Assembly: GCA_016715985.1 (NCBI GenBank)
Contig: JADJXD010000001.1
Span: forward strand, 3,472,001-3,536,000
From: Saprospiraceae bacterium
Lineage (GTDB): Bacteria > Bacteroidota > Bacteroidia > Chitinophagales > Saprospiraceae
DNA: 64,000 bases
Direction of reading: 5' to 3'
A model generated the notes under the pieces. That model worked only from the letters and a program-made list of their open reading frames with translations, was not told the DNA's origin and did no database searches. Each line of letters begins with the position of its first letter. Within the stretch, counting starts at the first letter, position 1. Shown in pieces: positions 25,918-36,185 of this stretch. The translations under genes and the position numbers were made by a program.

Positions 25918-26637
25918 ATGAGTCAGACGCTTTCAATAATTATTCCTGCCTATAATGAGGAGAAAACTATACAAACGATCCTTGCAAAAGTTCACGAGGT
26001 GCAATTGATAGGTGGAATAAAAAAAGAAATCATTGTGGTAAATGATTGTTCAAGAGACCGAACTGAAGAAAAACTGATGGAATACAAAGCTGCCAACCCA
26101 GATATGAATATTTCTTATTACAAACACAGTGTCAATCAGGGCAAGGGAGCAGCATTACACACGGGTATCCGCGAGGCAAAGGGCGATTTGATTATCGTTC
26201 AGGATGCTGATCTCGAATACGACCCTCATGAATTTAATCTGCTTCTGAAGCCTATACTGGATGGTTTTGCGGATGTGGTCTATGGTTCACGTTTTATTGG
26301 AGGAAACCCTCACAGAATTCTGTTTTTCTGGCACTCTATTGGCAATAAAATCCTAACATCCCTTTCCAATGCCTTCACCAATCTCAATCTTACAGATATG
26401 GAGACCTGTTACAAAATGTGGAAAGCGGATATCGTCAAATCATTGTCGTTGAAAGAAAACAGATTCGGTTTTGAACCGGAAGTCACTGCCAAAATATCCC
26501 GAAACCCCGACATCAGAATTTATGAAGTCGGGATTTCATATTACGGACGTACTTATGCGGAAGGTAAAAAGATCAACTGGAAAGACGGTTTCAGAGCCAT
26601 TTACTGTATTCTGAAATACAATATCTGGGCAAGATAA
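25918..26637 (+). CDS. Family 2 glycosyltransferase (dolichyl-phosphate-mannose-synthase-like)
   Basis: 239 aa. GT2 opening SIIIPAYNEEKTIQTIL (6-22), nucleotide-binding IIVVNDCSRDRTEEKL (about 38-53), NQGKGAALHTGI, and the DxD region IVQDADLEYDP (about 95-105). GSRFIGG and LTDMETCYKMWK follow the DPM1/bactoprenol-glucosyltransferase pattern. No C-terminal membrane helices are present, so it is the soluble DPM1 type, using a nucleotide sugar and probably a polyprenyl phosphate acceptor at the inner membrane. Confidence 0.85.
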   Translation: MSQTLSIIIPAYNEEKTIQTILAKVHEVQLIGGIKKEIIVVNDCSRDRTEEKLMEYKAANPDMNISYYKHSVNQGKGAALHTGIREAKGDLIIVQDADLEYDPHEFNLLLKPILDGFADVVYGSRFIGGNPHRILFFWHSIGNKILTSLSNAFTNLNLTDMETCYKMWKADIVKSLSLKENRFGFEPEVTAKISRNPDIRIYEVGISYYGRTYAEGKKINWKDGFRAIYCILKYNIWAR

Positions 26638-26657
26638 CAATAAAATAGTCCCGTTTT

Positions 26658-27485
26658 TTAAGGCAGATCTACACCCTTTAAGGTAAAAGGTAAAATTTTT
26701 ACTGCTTTTGGATTTTCTGTATTGAGTATCATTTTTATATTGGCATCCGGCTTTTCATTAAAATACAGTGTATAAGACAATTCAGATTTTGTCGATGACG
26801 AAGGACTTAGTTTTTTACCGGACGCATTTTCAAACTCCATACTTACAATAGATTTTGAATCTCCGGTGACAATAAAAAAAAGTGAATTATCCAATTCTTC
26901 AGGACTATAATAATTGAGACTCTGTATGAAAAACTCAAGTTCCGATGCTTTGTCTCTTTCAACTCCGGATAGTTTATCCATATCTTCATAACGTTTGTTC
27001 TGGTCGGTTGTGGCCAATTTCTGAAGGGTAGCTGTGTCATAATAAAACATACTGTACAAAGCTCCTTTCGGAGCAATATTGACTCCTGGCTTGGATTTGA
27101 AGCCTGCAATTTTTACAAGACCACCATTGGCTTCTGTCGGTTTATATAAAGACATAGTGCCTGAAACAGTAACATCCGTTGCTGATCTGGAAGCTTTCAT
27201 CATCTCTATTCGGAAACTTTCCGAAATGGGTACGTAGTCTCTTTTGCTGAGATCTTCTTTCAATAGATTAATACCTTTATTATCCACTGCACTGGTGATT
27301 TCATTGAGTCTGTAATAAGTGTAATTTCGGACTTCATCTCCTATAAGCTTTACTTCCAGATTGAGGAAATCCCAGGATCCATTGGTTGATCGGGTTTCTT
27401 CTATTTGAGTGACCATCAGTTTTTGTGCATCAAGAGAAGCCAGGGTTACGATTGCAAGATAAAAGAGCAGATATCTCCTGATCAT
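26658..27485 (-). CDS. Hypothetical secreted protein
   Basis: 275 aa from the ATG at 27485, which begins signal peptide MIRRYLLFYLAIVTLASLDAQ. An ATG at 27521 would lie within a -7 element (TAATTTTG, minus strand 27526-27519) and is rejected. The body is predominantly beta with charged surface strands, and no domain is recognised. It is convergent with the GT2 gene. Confidence 0.65.
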   Translation of the reverse strand: MIRRYLLFYLAIVTLASLDAQKLMVTQIEETRSTNGSWDFLNLEVKLIGDEVRNYTYYRLNEITSAVDNKGINLLKEDLSKRDYVPISESFRIEMMKASRSATDVTVSGTMSLYKPTEANGGLVKIAGFKSKPGVNIAPKGALYSMFYYDTATLQKLATTDQNKRYEDMDKLSGVERDKASELEFFIQSLNYYSPEELDNSLFFIVTGDSKSIVSMEFENASGKKLSPSSSTKSELSYTLYFNEKPDANIKMILNTENPKAVKILPFTLKGVDLP

Positions 27486-27826
27486 AATTATTGATTTTTG
27501 AAGGTGAAAAAATAAAACCAAAATTAATACTTAGTTTGTTAATAAAGTTACTTTTTTTGACACAATATTCTGAATATGTGGTTAAATCCCTTATTTAAGG
27601 TATTAAAAAGAAGGCTTTTGATAGAATTTAGGTACTTTATGTCTTTAGAGAGCAAAATTTCATTTATTAGGTCACTGTTTTTGACATCTTAACAAGGAAT
27701 ATTTATATTGTAAAACTCCATATTTATTCAATATCTTGATTCGTATTGGTGTTTATTCCGAAGAGTTAAGAATTTTTATAAAAATTACAGATACAATCCG
27801 GGAGATTTTGTAATTTGCATCACTAT
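27486..27826. other. Intergenic region between divergent genes
   Basis: Holds a minus-strand -7 element at 27519-27526 and a possible TAATTTG element (27811-27817) just before the TolB-like gene. No other gene or repeat is seen. Confidence 0.4.
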
Positions 27827-30800
27827 ATGAAAAGGTATTTTTTAATTTTATTACTTTGGCTAATAATGCCGGCCTTAAATTACGGTCAGGCTATCAATAC
27901 TGAATTTGGAAAAAACAGGGTGCAGTACCATCAGGATTATAAAAACTGGTGGATGTATGAAACAGAAAATTTTATAACTTATTGGTACGGAAAGGGTAGA
28001 AATGTAGCAAAAACTGTCATTCAACTTTCAGAATTGGATCATGATATCGTTCAGAGAATACTCGAGCATCGGATGAATGACAAAATTGAAATTATTGTAT
28101 ATACCGATGTTTCTGATCTGAAACAAAGTAATATCGGAACGGAAGAAACTTTTATCAGTAAAACAGGAGAGACAAAAATCATCGGCAATAAGATGTTTGT
28201 TTATTTTGACGGAAATCATCTGACACTGCGAAAAAAAATCAGAGAAGGCATCGCAAATGTTTATCTCAATAACATGCTGTATGGATCCGGATTTCAGGAA
28301 ATATTACAAAATGCAGTACTTTTAAACATACCTGATTGGTACAGACAAGGTATCGTAGCTTATGCGGCATCTCCATGGGATCTTTTGATTGAAGACGAGT
28401 TGAGAGACATCTGGCATTCAAAACCCAAATACCGTGATTTCAAAAAACTGGCGGAAGAGTATCCACGAGTTGCGGGACACAGTTTTTGGTTTTTTATTGA
28501 TCAGTATTATGGGAAATCGACCATTGCCAATCTGCTATATTTGTCCAAGATAAGCCGAGGAATCGAAAACAGTTTTGAATATATACTTAATTCAGATATA
28601 AAACTGTTGTCTGTTGAATGGGAAAAATTTTATAAAACACTATACGAAAGAGAAAACGGAAAATTTAATGCAAAAGAACTTCAGAACGAAATAAAACTCT
28701 CCAATAAAAAATATGCCCCGATCAGTCAGATCAAACTTAGCCCGGATGGAAGTCAGCTTTTGTATTGTCACAATAATCAGGGAAAGTACAGGGTCGTACT
28801 TCGGGATATCGCTTCAGGTGCTGAAAAGGTAATTTTTAAACAAGGTTATGTCAATTCTTTTCAGGAAACGGATTTTAACTATCCGATTCTTGAATGGCAT
28901 CCGACAAAGCAGGAATTTTCAATGTTGTATGACAAAAAAGATGTGATATATCTGCGGAAGTATAATTTGAATGAAAATAGGGATTTTGATGAACAGGTTA
29001 TTCCCAATGTTTTTCAAAGGATTTACAGCTTGAGTTATGTAAATGACCTTGATTATATCTTTTCAGGCAATACTGATGGCTTTGCAGATCTATATTATTA
29101 TAAATCCAAAAACAGAAATTTTGACAGATTGACGAATGATTTTTATGATAATCTGGATGCTGTTTATACGAATGTGAATGGTGAAAATGGGATTTTGTTC
29201 AGTTCAAACAGGACTACGACAGAAATAAAAGAAATGAATCTTGATACTATACTACCGATTGATAATTTTGATCTTTATTTTCTGCAGATGGAAGGAAATA
29301 AAGAATGTGTGAGACTGACCAATACAGTTTTTGAGAATGAAAGATATCCATTTCCGGTTGCAAATGGCAAAATAAGTTACCTGAATGATGCGACAGGAAT
29401 AATAAATACATATATACTTGATATTTTGACAGGTAATAGTTATCCGGTCTCAAATGGTGACAGAAATCTGATAAGACATCATTCCATTGCTAATTCGGAT
29501 CACTATATCACAACATTTTATACCGGTGGTGCTTATAAATTTTATTTTGAAAAGCTCAGGACGGACGTTAAAGTGAAAGTTCACACAACAGAGTCTAGAT
29601 CATCCTGGTTGAAAGACAATAATCAGCCCGTAAATGAACCTTTATTAATTTTTAAACAGGAAGATGAACCGGAAACTACAATGGATGAAGGATTTCTGTT
29701 TCAAAGTAAATTTGAAGATCCTAAACGAATAGAAAGTATCTCCCTTCCTGCACTGCAGAATAAGAAAGTCAATGTATTTTCAGGGATTTTTGATTTTAAT
29801 GCTACAAGCGCAAAAAAAATTGAACCATATAACAATACCCGTGCGGTTGCTGCCAATAAAAAGTTTAGCCTGCATAATATTACTACAAAATTGGATAATG
29901 ACTTACTGTTTGAAGGATTGGAAACTTATACCGGAGACCGTCAGCAATTACTAACCACACCGATGGGTTTTTTATTGAAGGCGGTCACAAAAGATCTTTT
30001 TGAAGATTATTCTGTCGAAGCAGGTATCCGGATTCCGACTACTTTTAACGGCTCTGAATATTTCTTGATTTTCGACAACAATAAGAGGAGACTTGATAAG
30101 AGATATGCCTTATACAGAAAATCAAACGAGTATAATTCTCCCGAAGCCAGAACAAATAATATCACTCAGCGATCTAAAAAAACGACTGTTTTAGGTATGT
30201 ATCAGTTGAAATATCCATTTGATATCTATAGAAGTGTCAGGGCAACATCTACTTTGAGATTTGACAGATTTCTCAGATTGAGTACAGATGACAGCAGTTT
30301 TAATACTCCGGCGACCAATGAAAAAAGAGTATCTCTAAAACTGGAGTACATTTATGATAACACACATGACTTCAGTCTGAATATCAAACACGGTACAAGG
30401 TATAAATTTTATACGGAGGTAATCAATGAGTTTGATTTGAAGTTCGTTGATGGGTTTGATTTAAATCTGTCCCGTGGCTGGACAGGAATTATAGGATTTG
30501 ATGCCAGGCATTATATTCCGGTGCTGAAGAGATCTATATTGGCTTTCAGAGTTTCGGGAGCTACATCTTTTGGTTCCAAAAAGATGCTTTATTATCTGGG
30601 AGGAATGGAAAACTGGCTGCTGCCAAAGTTCGATATGTCTATTCCCGAACGACAGGATGCTGACTTTGCATATAAAGCCAATGTATTTCAACTCAGAGGT
30701 TTTGACAATAATATCAGGAATGGAGCATCTTTTTTAGTCGGTAATACAGAATTGAGAATTCCGTTTATGCAATATATATTAGGAAGTCGAAAGGGATCTG

Positions 30801-31087
30801 CATTTTTTAGAAATATGCAGCTTACTGCTTTTTTTGATGGAGGTATGGCTTGGCATGGGATTACTCCTTTTAGCCCTGAAAATCCTCTGAATAAGATAAA
30901 AATATCCAGCCCTCCGTTAATAGAACTTGAAATAGAATACTTCAGAGATCCGCTTGTCATGGGTTATGGTGTAGGCTTCAGGACACAACTGTTAGGATAT
31001 TTCATCAAGTTGGATTATGCAAGGGGCATCGAAACCAGAGTTGTACAGGACCCGAAATTATATCTCAGCATGGGACTTGATTTCTAA
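27827..31087 (+). CDS. TolB-like propeller protein with C-terminal outer-membrane barrel region
   Basis: About 1086 aa from the ATG at 27827 (signal peptide MKRYFLILLLWLIMPALNYGQ). The N-terminal ~250 residues resemble the non-catalytic peptidase-MA-like domain seen in these proteins (ILQNAVLLNIPDWYRQGIVAYAA). About 280-560 has TolB/WD-like blades: YAPISQIKLSPDGSQLLYC, YIFSGNTDGFADLYYY, ENGILFSSNRTT. The last ~350 residues are barrel-like strands (LKLEYIYDNTHDFSLNIKHGTRY...FQLRGFDNNIRNGASFLVGNTELRIPF) ending YLSMGLDF with a terminal Phe. The RGF...GN.ELRIPF core is BamA-like. Specific role unknown. Its stop overlaps the stop of the convergent flippase gene. Confidence 0.7.
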   Translation: MKRYFLILLLWLIMPALNYGQAINTEFGKNRVQYHQDYKNWWMYETENFITYWYGKGRNVAKTVIQLSELDHDIVQRILEHRMNDKIEIIVYTDVSDLKQSNIGTEETFISKTGETKIIGNKMFVYFDGNHLTLRKKIREGIANVYLNNMLYGSGFQEILQNAVLLNIPDWYRQGIVAYAASPWDLLIEDELRDIWHSKPKYRDFKKLAEEYPRVAGHSFWFFIDQYYGKSTIANLLYLSKISRGIENSFEYILNSDIKLLSVEWEKFYKTLYERENGKFNAKELQNEIKLSNKKYAPISQIKLSPDGSQLLYCHNNQGKYRVVLRDIASGAEKVIFKQGYVNSFQETDFNYPILEWHPTKQEFSMLYDKKDVIYLRKYNLNENRDFDEQVIPNVFQRIYSLSYVNDLDYIFSGNTDGFADLYYYKSKNRNFDRLTNDFYDNLDAVYTNVNGENGILFSSNRTTTEIKEMNLDTILPIDNFDLYFLQMEGNKECVRLTNTVFENERYPFPVANGKISYLNDATGIINTYILDILTGNSYPVSNGDRNLIRHHSIANSDHYITTFYTGGAYKFYFEKLRTDVKVKVHTTESRSSWLKDNNQPVNEPLLIFKQEDEPETTMDEGFLFQSKFEDPKRIESISLPALQNKKVNVFSGIFDFNATSAKKIEPYNNTRAVAANKKFSLHNITTKLDNDLLFEGLETYTGDRQQLLTTPMGFLLKAVTKDLFEDYSVEAGIRIPTTFNGSEYFLIFDNNKRRLDKRYALYRKSNEYNSPEARTNNITQRSKKTTVLGMYQLKYPFDIYRSVRATSTLRFDRFLRLSTDDSSFNTPATNEKRVSLKLEYIYDNTHDFSLNIKHGTRYKFYTEVINEFDLKFVDGFDLNLSRGWTGIIGFDARHYIPVLKRSILAFRVSGATSFGSKKMLYYLGGMENWLLPKFDMSIPERQDADFAYKANVFQLRGFDNNIRNGASFLVGNTELRIPFMQYILGSRKGSAFFRNMQLTAFFDGGMAWHGITPFSPENPLNKIKISSPPLIELEIEYFRDPLVMGYGVGFRTQLLGYFIKLDYARGIETRVVQDPKLYLSMGLDF

Positions 31088-32220
31088 AGGATAGTTGCAG
31101 TCTTGTCTTCAGATGAAATAGTTGGATAGTCCATCGATGCAGCTTTCTCACGCTTTCTTCTTTCAAGAATTTTATTAAACCAGTTAGGAATAATTATTAC
31201 ACCTGCAATCAGATAAGGATAATAGCTTATCAGTCTCCACACCAATGCAATTAGTGAAGCAATACCTGCGGGAATATAATCACTAAAAAATCCTCCAAAT
31301 AAATACTCAGCGATTCCTGCTCCTCCCGGTGTAGGGCTAAAAGATGTAATTGCATGCATCGCTTCACCTCTTCCGAGTATAATCAGGTGATCATAAATAT
31401 CAGGTGAAATATTTGCCACCAGCGCCAAGATCAGACAGTTAATGGCAAAAAATCTTGTAATCCAGGCACCTGAAGTTACAAGCATTGAATTAATATGAAA
31501 TCTTTTATTTTTAGTCTTCATCTCTTCAGAAGTTACGACCACATCCATAGCAGTTTTTCTTAAATCGTTTTTAAATTTTTTAAGAAAACCTATCCGGCTA
31601 AGCAACAATAAAAGTCTTTTGATAGACCTTGGATTTATAAATAGACCATAATAGAAAATTGTACCGTAGCCTACCATCAAGCCAAGTACAGTAATAAAAG
31701 TATATCCAAAGCCGTCCAGATCAAGGATAGATTCCATTCCGGGTCTGATAATGACTGGACCTATAAGGATATAAAGCAAAGGAAGTGAAACAACAAAAAA
31801 TAATGTATCCAATACCATACTGTATAAGACTACACTTACCGTCTTGGCGCCAGATATTTTCTCCTGAGCTAAAAGAAAAAGTGCTACTCCTGCACCGCCT
31901 ACACTGGTGGGGGATACAGCGGAAGAAAATTCCCAAATGAAAATCAGTTCTACAGATTTTCTCCAGGAAAATGCATTATCTGTTATAATCTTCAGACGCC
32001 ATGCATAAAAAAAATGTCTCAATATATACATGAACACTGCCATCGATATCCAAAAGATGGTATGGCCACTCTTATCCAATTTTAACAATTCATCCACATC
32101 TAATTGTCTGAACATCATCCAAACCACTACAGCCAATCCTAATAAAACAGGTATGCCTATTTTAGAAAAGCGGACACTGTCCATGATAGATTTTTCGGTT
32201 TGATTCTGGTGTTCCGTCAC
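31084..32220 (-). CDS. Flippase-like membrane protein (YbhN/AglD/MprF N-domain family)
   Basis: 378 aa with about eight membrane helices. Family signatures are VSPTSVGGAGVALFLLAQEKISGAKTVSVVLYSMVLD (about 98-134) and SFSPTPGGAGIAEYLFGGFF (about 293-312); the two P-x-G-GAG motifs are diagnostic of the lysylphosphatidylglycerol-synthase transmembrane family (UPF0104). Members flip lipids or lipid-linked sugars. No synthetase domain is attached. The stop codons of this gene and the convergent TolB-like gene overlap (CTAA, 31084-31087). Confidence 0.85.
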   Translation of the reverse strand: MTEHQNQTEKSIMDSVRFSKIGIPVLLGLAVVVWMMFRQLDVDELLKLDKSGHTIFWISMAVFMYILRHFFYAWRLKIITDNAFSWRKSVELIFIWEFSSAVSPTSVGGAGVALFLLAQEKISGAKTVSVVLYSMVLDTLFFVVSLPLLYILIGPVIIRPGMESILDLDGFGYTFITVLGLMVGYGTIFYYGLFINPRSIKRLLLLLSRIGFLKKFKNDLRKTAMDVVVTSEEMKTKNKRFHINSMLVTSGAWITRFFAINCLILALVANISPDIYDHLIILGRGEAMHAITSFSPTPGGAGIAEYLFGGFFSDYIPAGIASLIALVWRLISYYPYLIAGVIIIPNWFNKILERRKREKAASMDYPTISSEDKTATIL

Positions 32221-32418
32221 TGATATGATTATAAATGCTGTTATTACTGAAGTGCGAAATTACAAACTAATAACACAAGTTAATTGTTTTAATCATAAAG
32301 TTAATTATAGTTTTAAACCTGAGATTCAGAAGTTACTTCAAACGGCTAAAAAGGATGTATCAGTGGAATAACTTATAAGTTATATATCAATAATTTATAA
32401 TAGAATCATTTGAATGCA

Positions 32419-32426
32419 TATATTTG
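32419..32426 (+). promoter_or_regulatory. -7 element TATATTTG of carA
   Basis: Full TAnnTTTG match without a clear TTG 19 nt upstream. Transcript start near 32433 rules out the ATG at 32414 and supports carA starting at 32456. Confidence 0.45.
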
Positions 32427-32455
32427 CAGCATCTTCCATAAAATTGAAAATAAAT

Positions 32456-33571
32456 ATGGATTTATCCAAAAAGAACAAAGCTGTATTGTTATTTGAAGAC
32501 GGTAGTTTTTTTGAAGGAACTGCTGCCGGTATTACAGGCACTACAACAGGTGAAGTCTGTTTTAACACCGGAATGACGGGCTATCAGGAGATATTCACTG
32601 ACCCTTCATATTATGGTCAGATTCTGGTTACCACTAATGTTCATGTAGGTAATTATGGTACGAAACATACGGATACAGAATCTGAAAGAGTGCAAATTTC
32701 CGGATTGGTTTGCAAGAGTTTTATACAGGATTATTCCAGATCACTCGCAGACGATAATATTCAAAAATATTTTGAAGAAAATAATATTGTATGTATATAT
32801 GATGTTGATACAAGATTAATTGTAAAAAATATCAGAGATAAAGGAGCTATGAATTGTATCATTTCATCAGAGATATTTGATGTGAATGTACTCAAAGAAA
32901 AGTTGTCAAAAGTACCATCTATGGAAGGTCTTGAATTGGCAAGTAAGGTATCAACGAATGAGATTTATGTAACTGGTGATCCTGAAGCGGAACTTCATAT
33001 TGCGGTTCTGGATTTTGGCACTAAACGCAATATACTCAATAGTCTTGCTCAGAGAGGCTGCAGATTGACCGTTTTTCCAGCGAAAACGTCATTTCTACAG
33101 ATTGCTTCTTTAAATCCGGATGGTTATTTTCTATCCAACGGTCCTGGTGATCCCGCCGCAATGGATTATGCCATTGAAACAGTAAAACAAATTTTACAAA
33201 CAGGCAAGCCCGTATTCGGAATATGTCTCGGTCATCAGATTCTGGCTCTGGCAAATGACATTCCGACCTATAAAATGCATCACGGACACAGAGGTGCCAA
33301 TCATCCTGTTTTTAATTTACAAACCGGTAAATGTGAAGTCACCAGTCAGAATCATGGATTTAGTGTAAGTGAAAGTGCAATTAATGAAAGTACCCAAATT
33401 CTGGAAATTACGCACCGAAATCTAAATGATAATACTATTGAAGGCATTCGTATGAAAAATGTACCTGCATTTTCTGTTCAGTATCATCCCGAAGCAAACC
33501 CCGGTCCACATGATTCCAAATATTTGTTTGACGATTTTGTAAAACTTTTAAAACAATCAAAAAATAACTAA
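32456..33571 (+). CDS. carA: Carbamoyl-phosphate synthase small (glutaminase) subunit
   Basis: 371 aa from the ATG at 32456. The N-terminal CarA domain has GEVCFNTGMTGYQEIFTDPSYYGQI. The class I amidotransferase domain has the nucleophile motif VFGICLGHQILA (about 254-265) and catalytic HPE in QYHPEANPGPHD (about 343-354). It supplies ammonia from glutamine to CarB for pyrimidine and arginine synthesis. carB is not in the window. The eno gene starts 3 nt after its stop, so the two are cotranscribed. Confidence 0.96.
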   Translation: MDLSKKNKAVLLFEDGSFFEGTAAGITGTTTGEVCFNTGMTGYQEIFTDPSYYGQILVTTNVHVGNYGTKHTDTESERVQISGLVCKSFIQDYSRSLADDNIQKYFEENNIVCIYDVDTRLIVKNIRDKGAMNCIISSEIFDVNVLKEKLSKVPSMEGLELASKVSTNEIYVTGDPEAELHIAVLDFGTKRNILNSLAQRGCRLTVFPAKTSFLQIASLNPDGYFLSNGPGDPAAMDYAIETVKQILQTGKPVFGICLGHQILALANDIPTYKMHHGHRGANHPVFNLQTGKCEVTSQNHGFSVSESAINESTQILEITHRNLNDNTIEGIRMKNVPAFSVQYHPEANPGPHDSKYLFDDFVKLLKQSKNN

Positions 33572-33574
33572 AGT

Positions 33575-34858
33575 ATGAGTGTTATCGTAGATATCAGAGC
33601 CAGAGAAATACTGGATTCGAGAGGCAACCCAACCGTAGAGGTAGAAGTATTGACTGAAAATGGGTGTATGGGCAGAGCAGCTGTTCCTTCAGGTGCTTCC
33701 ACAGGAAAATATGAAGCAGTAGAGTTGAGAGATAATGACAAAAGCAGATATCTTGGTAAAGGGGTATTAAATGCCTGTAATAACATAGATGATAAAATAT
33801 GTGATGCATTGATAGGCGAAGATGTCTTTGACCAAAGGTACATTGATGATATCCTGATTGAGTTGGATGGCACCGAAAATAAATCTTTATTGGGAGCCAA
33901 TGCAATATTGGGTGTTTCTCTTGCTGTAGCAAAAGCTGCGGCAGAAGAGTCCGGTCAGTCTCTTTACAGATATGTAGGTGGTGTGAATGCACATGTATTG
34001 CCTGTACCAATGATGAATATTCTGAATGGTGGCTCACATGCTGATAATAGTATTGATTTTCAGGAATTTATGATTATGCCGGTAGGTGCGGACCTTTTTT
34101 CTGAAGGTTTAAGAATGGGCGTCGAAGTTTTTCACCATTTGAAATCAGTACTGAAATCCAAAGGTTATTCGACAAATGTAGGTGATGAAGGAGGTTTCGC
34201 ACCAAATATTAAATCCAATGAAGAAGCAATTGAAATAGTCCTGAAAGCCATTGAAACTGCGGGATACAAACCGGGGATAGATATAATGATTGCAATGGAT
34301 GCTGCTGCTTCTGAATTTTATAATGAAGAAGAAAAAGTTTATCATTTTCATAAATCAGGAGGCAAAAAACTAAGCAGCGACGAAATGATCGATTATTGGA
34401 CAGGATGGGTAAACAGGTATCCAATTTTTTCCATAGAAGATGGTCTGCACGAAGATGACTGGGAAACCTGGGTTAAAATGACATCCGCTTTAGGTAACAG
34501 ACTGCAGATTGTAGGAGATGATTTGTTTGTCACAAACACCAAAAAACTTCAGAGAGGGATAGAGCTGGCTGCGGCAAATTCAATTTTGATAAAAGTTAAT
34601 CAGATTGGTTCACTAACAGAAACCATCGATGCTGTTCAGTTGGCTAACAGAAATGGATTCACCTCCGTCATGAGTCACAGATCCGGAGAAACAGAAGATA
34701 CCACCATTGCAGACCTGGCTGTTGCATTGAATACCGGTCAGATAAAAACAGGATCAGCTTCCCGAAGTGACAGGATTGCAAAGTATAACCAGTTATTACG
34801 GATAGAAGAAGAGTTAGGTGATTCTGCATACTATCCGGGAAGGTCTCTTTTATCATAA
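33575..34858 (+). CDS. eno: Enolase (phosphopyruvate hydratase)
   Basis: 427 aa, full length. It converts 2-phosphoglycerate to phosphoenolpyruvate in glycolysis. Landmarks: AREILDSRGNPTVEVEV at the start, GASTGKYEAVELRD, the acid/base region VGDEGGFAPN (about 206-215), metal ligands in MAMDAAASEF and FSIEDGLHEDDW, VGDDLFVTN, and the signature LIKVNQIGSLTET followed by MSHRSGETEDTTIADLAVA. The gene is tightly packed after carA and 17 nt before the ftsB-like gene. Confidence 0.97.
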   Translation: MSVIVDIRAREILDSRGNPTVEVEVLTENGCMGRAAVPSGASTGKYEAVELRDNDKSRYLGKGVLNACNNIDDKICDALIGEDVFDQRYIDDILIELDGTENKSLLGANAILGVSLAVAKAAAEESGQSLYRYVGGVNAHVLPVPMMNILNGGSHADNSIDFQEFMIMPVGADLFSEGLRMGVEVFHHLKSVLKSKGYSTNVGDEGGFAPNIKSNEEAIEIVLKAIETAGYKPGIDIMIAMDAAASEFYNEEEKVYHFHKSGGKKLSSDEMIDYWTGWVNRYPIFSIEDGLHEDDWETWVKMTSALGNRLQIVGDDLFVTNTKKLQRGIELAAANSILIKVNQIGSLTETIDAVQLANRNGFTSVMSHRSGETEDTTIADLAVALNTGQIKTGSASRSDRIAKYNQLLRIEEELGDSAYYPGRSLLS

Positions 34859-34875
34859 TTGTAAACTAAATCTGA

Positions 34876-35199
34876 ATGGCACAAAGTAAGAAAATCAAAC
34901 AGGATATTGCCGGTCTTTTGGGTATTTCAACTCAATGGATTAATAAATACACTATCTCGGGAATGGTATTTTTAGTATGGATATTATTTTTGGATAAACA
35001 TAATTTTTTTGCTTTCAGAAAATTGCAGGGTACTATCCATAAGATGGAAATGGAGAAAGTTGAGTTAAGTGCACAAATAGATCAGGCACTTTTAGATAAA
35101 AAAGATCTGGAAGAAAACCAGGAAAAATATGCACGTGAAAAACATCTCATGCATAAAGAAAATGAAGAGATCATATTAATTGAGCAAAAGAAAAAATAA
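34876..35199 (+). CDS. FtsB/DivIC-like septum formation initiator
   Basis: 107 aa. One membrane helix at about 28-42 (SGMVFLVWILFLDKH), then a coiled coil at about 50-90 (LQGTIHKMEMEKVELSAQIDQALLDKKDLEENQEKYAREKHLMHKENE). The YAREKHLMHKENEEIILI end is typical of Bacteroidota DivIC-family proteins. It acts in the divisome at the inner membrane. Position after eno is common for ftsB in many bacteria. sucD follows 4 nt later. Confidence 0.85.
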   Translation: MAQSKKIKQDIAGLLGISTQWINKYTISGMVFLVWILFLDKHNFFAFRKLQGTIHKMEMEKVELSAQIDQALLDKKDLEENQEKYAREKHLMHKENEEIILIEQKKK

Positions 35200-35203
35200 T
35201 CAA

Positions 35204-36079
35204 ATGAGTGTATTAGTTAATAAAAATTCTAAAATAATTGTTCAGGGTTTTACCGGTAAAGAAGGAAGTTTTCATGCAGAGCAAATGATAGACTATGGTA
35301 CCAATATTGTTGGAGGTGTCACTCCCGGCAAAGGAGGATCTGTGCATCTTGGCAAACCGGTTTTTAATTCTGTCCGAGAAGCAGTAGCGAAAGTAGGAGC
35401 GGACACATCTATTATTTTTGTACCACCCGGATTTGCTGCGGACTCTATTATGGAAGCTGCGGATTCCGGAATTAAAGTAATTATTTGTATTACTGAAGGT
35501 ATTCCCGTGCAGGATATGGTAAAAACCAAAGCATATATTGAAAAATATGACTGCCGGTTGATAGGACCCAACTGTCCGGGTGTTATTACTCCTGATGAAG
35601 CTAAAGTGGGAATCATGCCGGGTTTTGTATTCAAAAAGGGTAGAATAGGGGTTGTTTCAAAATCAGGAACACTTACCTATGAAGCTGCTGATCAGATAGT
35701 AAAAGCCGGATTGGGGATTTCGACCGCTATTGGTATCGGAGGTGATCCGATCGTCGGAACACCTACCAAAGATGCAGTGCAACTCCTGATGGAAGATCCT
35801 GAAACGGATGGAATAGTCATGATAGGAGAGATAGGTGGAAATTATGAAGCGATTGCAGCCAAATATATTCTCTCTACCGGCAACAAAAAGCCTGTTGTTG
35901 GATTTATCGCCGGGCAAACTGCTCCCAAAGGTCGTACAATGGGACATGCCGGAGCGATCGTAGGAGGGCATGAAGATACAGCAGAAGCTAAGATGAAGAT
36001 AATGGCGGAATGTGGTATTCATGTTGTACATTCTCCGGCTGAAATCGGTGAAACCATGGTTAAAGCATTAAAGAAGTAA
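35204..36079 (+). CDS. sucD: Succinate-CoA ligase [ADP-forming] subunit alpha
   Basis: 291 aa from the ATG at 35204; an ATG at 35180 lies inside the ftsB-like gene and adds unrelated residues. CoA-binding Rossmann core IIVQGFTGKEGSFHAEQMIDYGTNIVGGVTPGKGG (about 11-45), GPNCPGVITPDEAKVGIMPG, and the phosphorylated histidine in MGHAGAIVGG (about 245-254). It forms the TCA-cycle enzyme with SucC, which is not in the window. A strong terminator ends the carA-eno-ftsB-sucD run. Confidence 0.96.
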   Translation: MSVLVNKNSKIIVQGFTGKEGSFHAEQMIDYGTNIVGGVTPGKGGSVHLGKPVFNSVREAVAKVGADTSIIFVPPGFAADSIMEAADSGIKVIICITEGIPVQDMVKTKAYIEKYDCRLIGPNCPGVITPDEAKVGIMPGFVFKKGRIGVVSKSGTLTYEAADQIVKAGLGISTAIGIGGDPIVGTPTKDAVQLLMEDPETDGIVMIGEIGGNYEAIAAKYILSTGNKKPVVGFIAGQTAPKGRTMGHAGAIVGGHEDTAEAKMKIMAECGIHVVHSPAEIGETMVKALKK

Positions 36080-36110
36080 TCAGAAATATATCTGATTTTC
36101 AATAAACAGA

Positions 36111-36149
36111 AAGCGGGTAGCCTTTATGAAAGACTACCCGCTTTTTTTT
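36111..36149 (+). terminator. Terminator of the carA-eno-ftsB-sucD run
   Basis: 10-bp perfect stem AAGCGGGTAG/CTACCCGCTT, extended inward by CTTT/AAAG, followed by eight T. Confidence 0.92.
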
Positions 36150-36185
36150 GAGTCGATTCCAATAAACCTTCAGGTTCAGATTGAA

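Noticed and set aside
33594..34037. 147-codon minus-strand ORF within eno
   Set aside because: His/Leu/Tyr-rich antisense shadow of a highly conserved gene.
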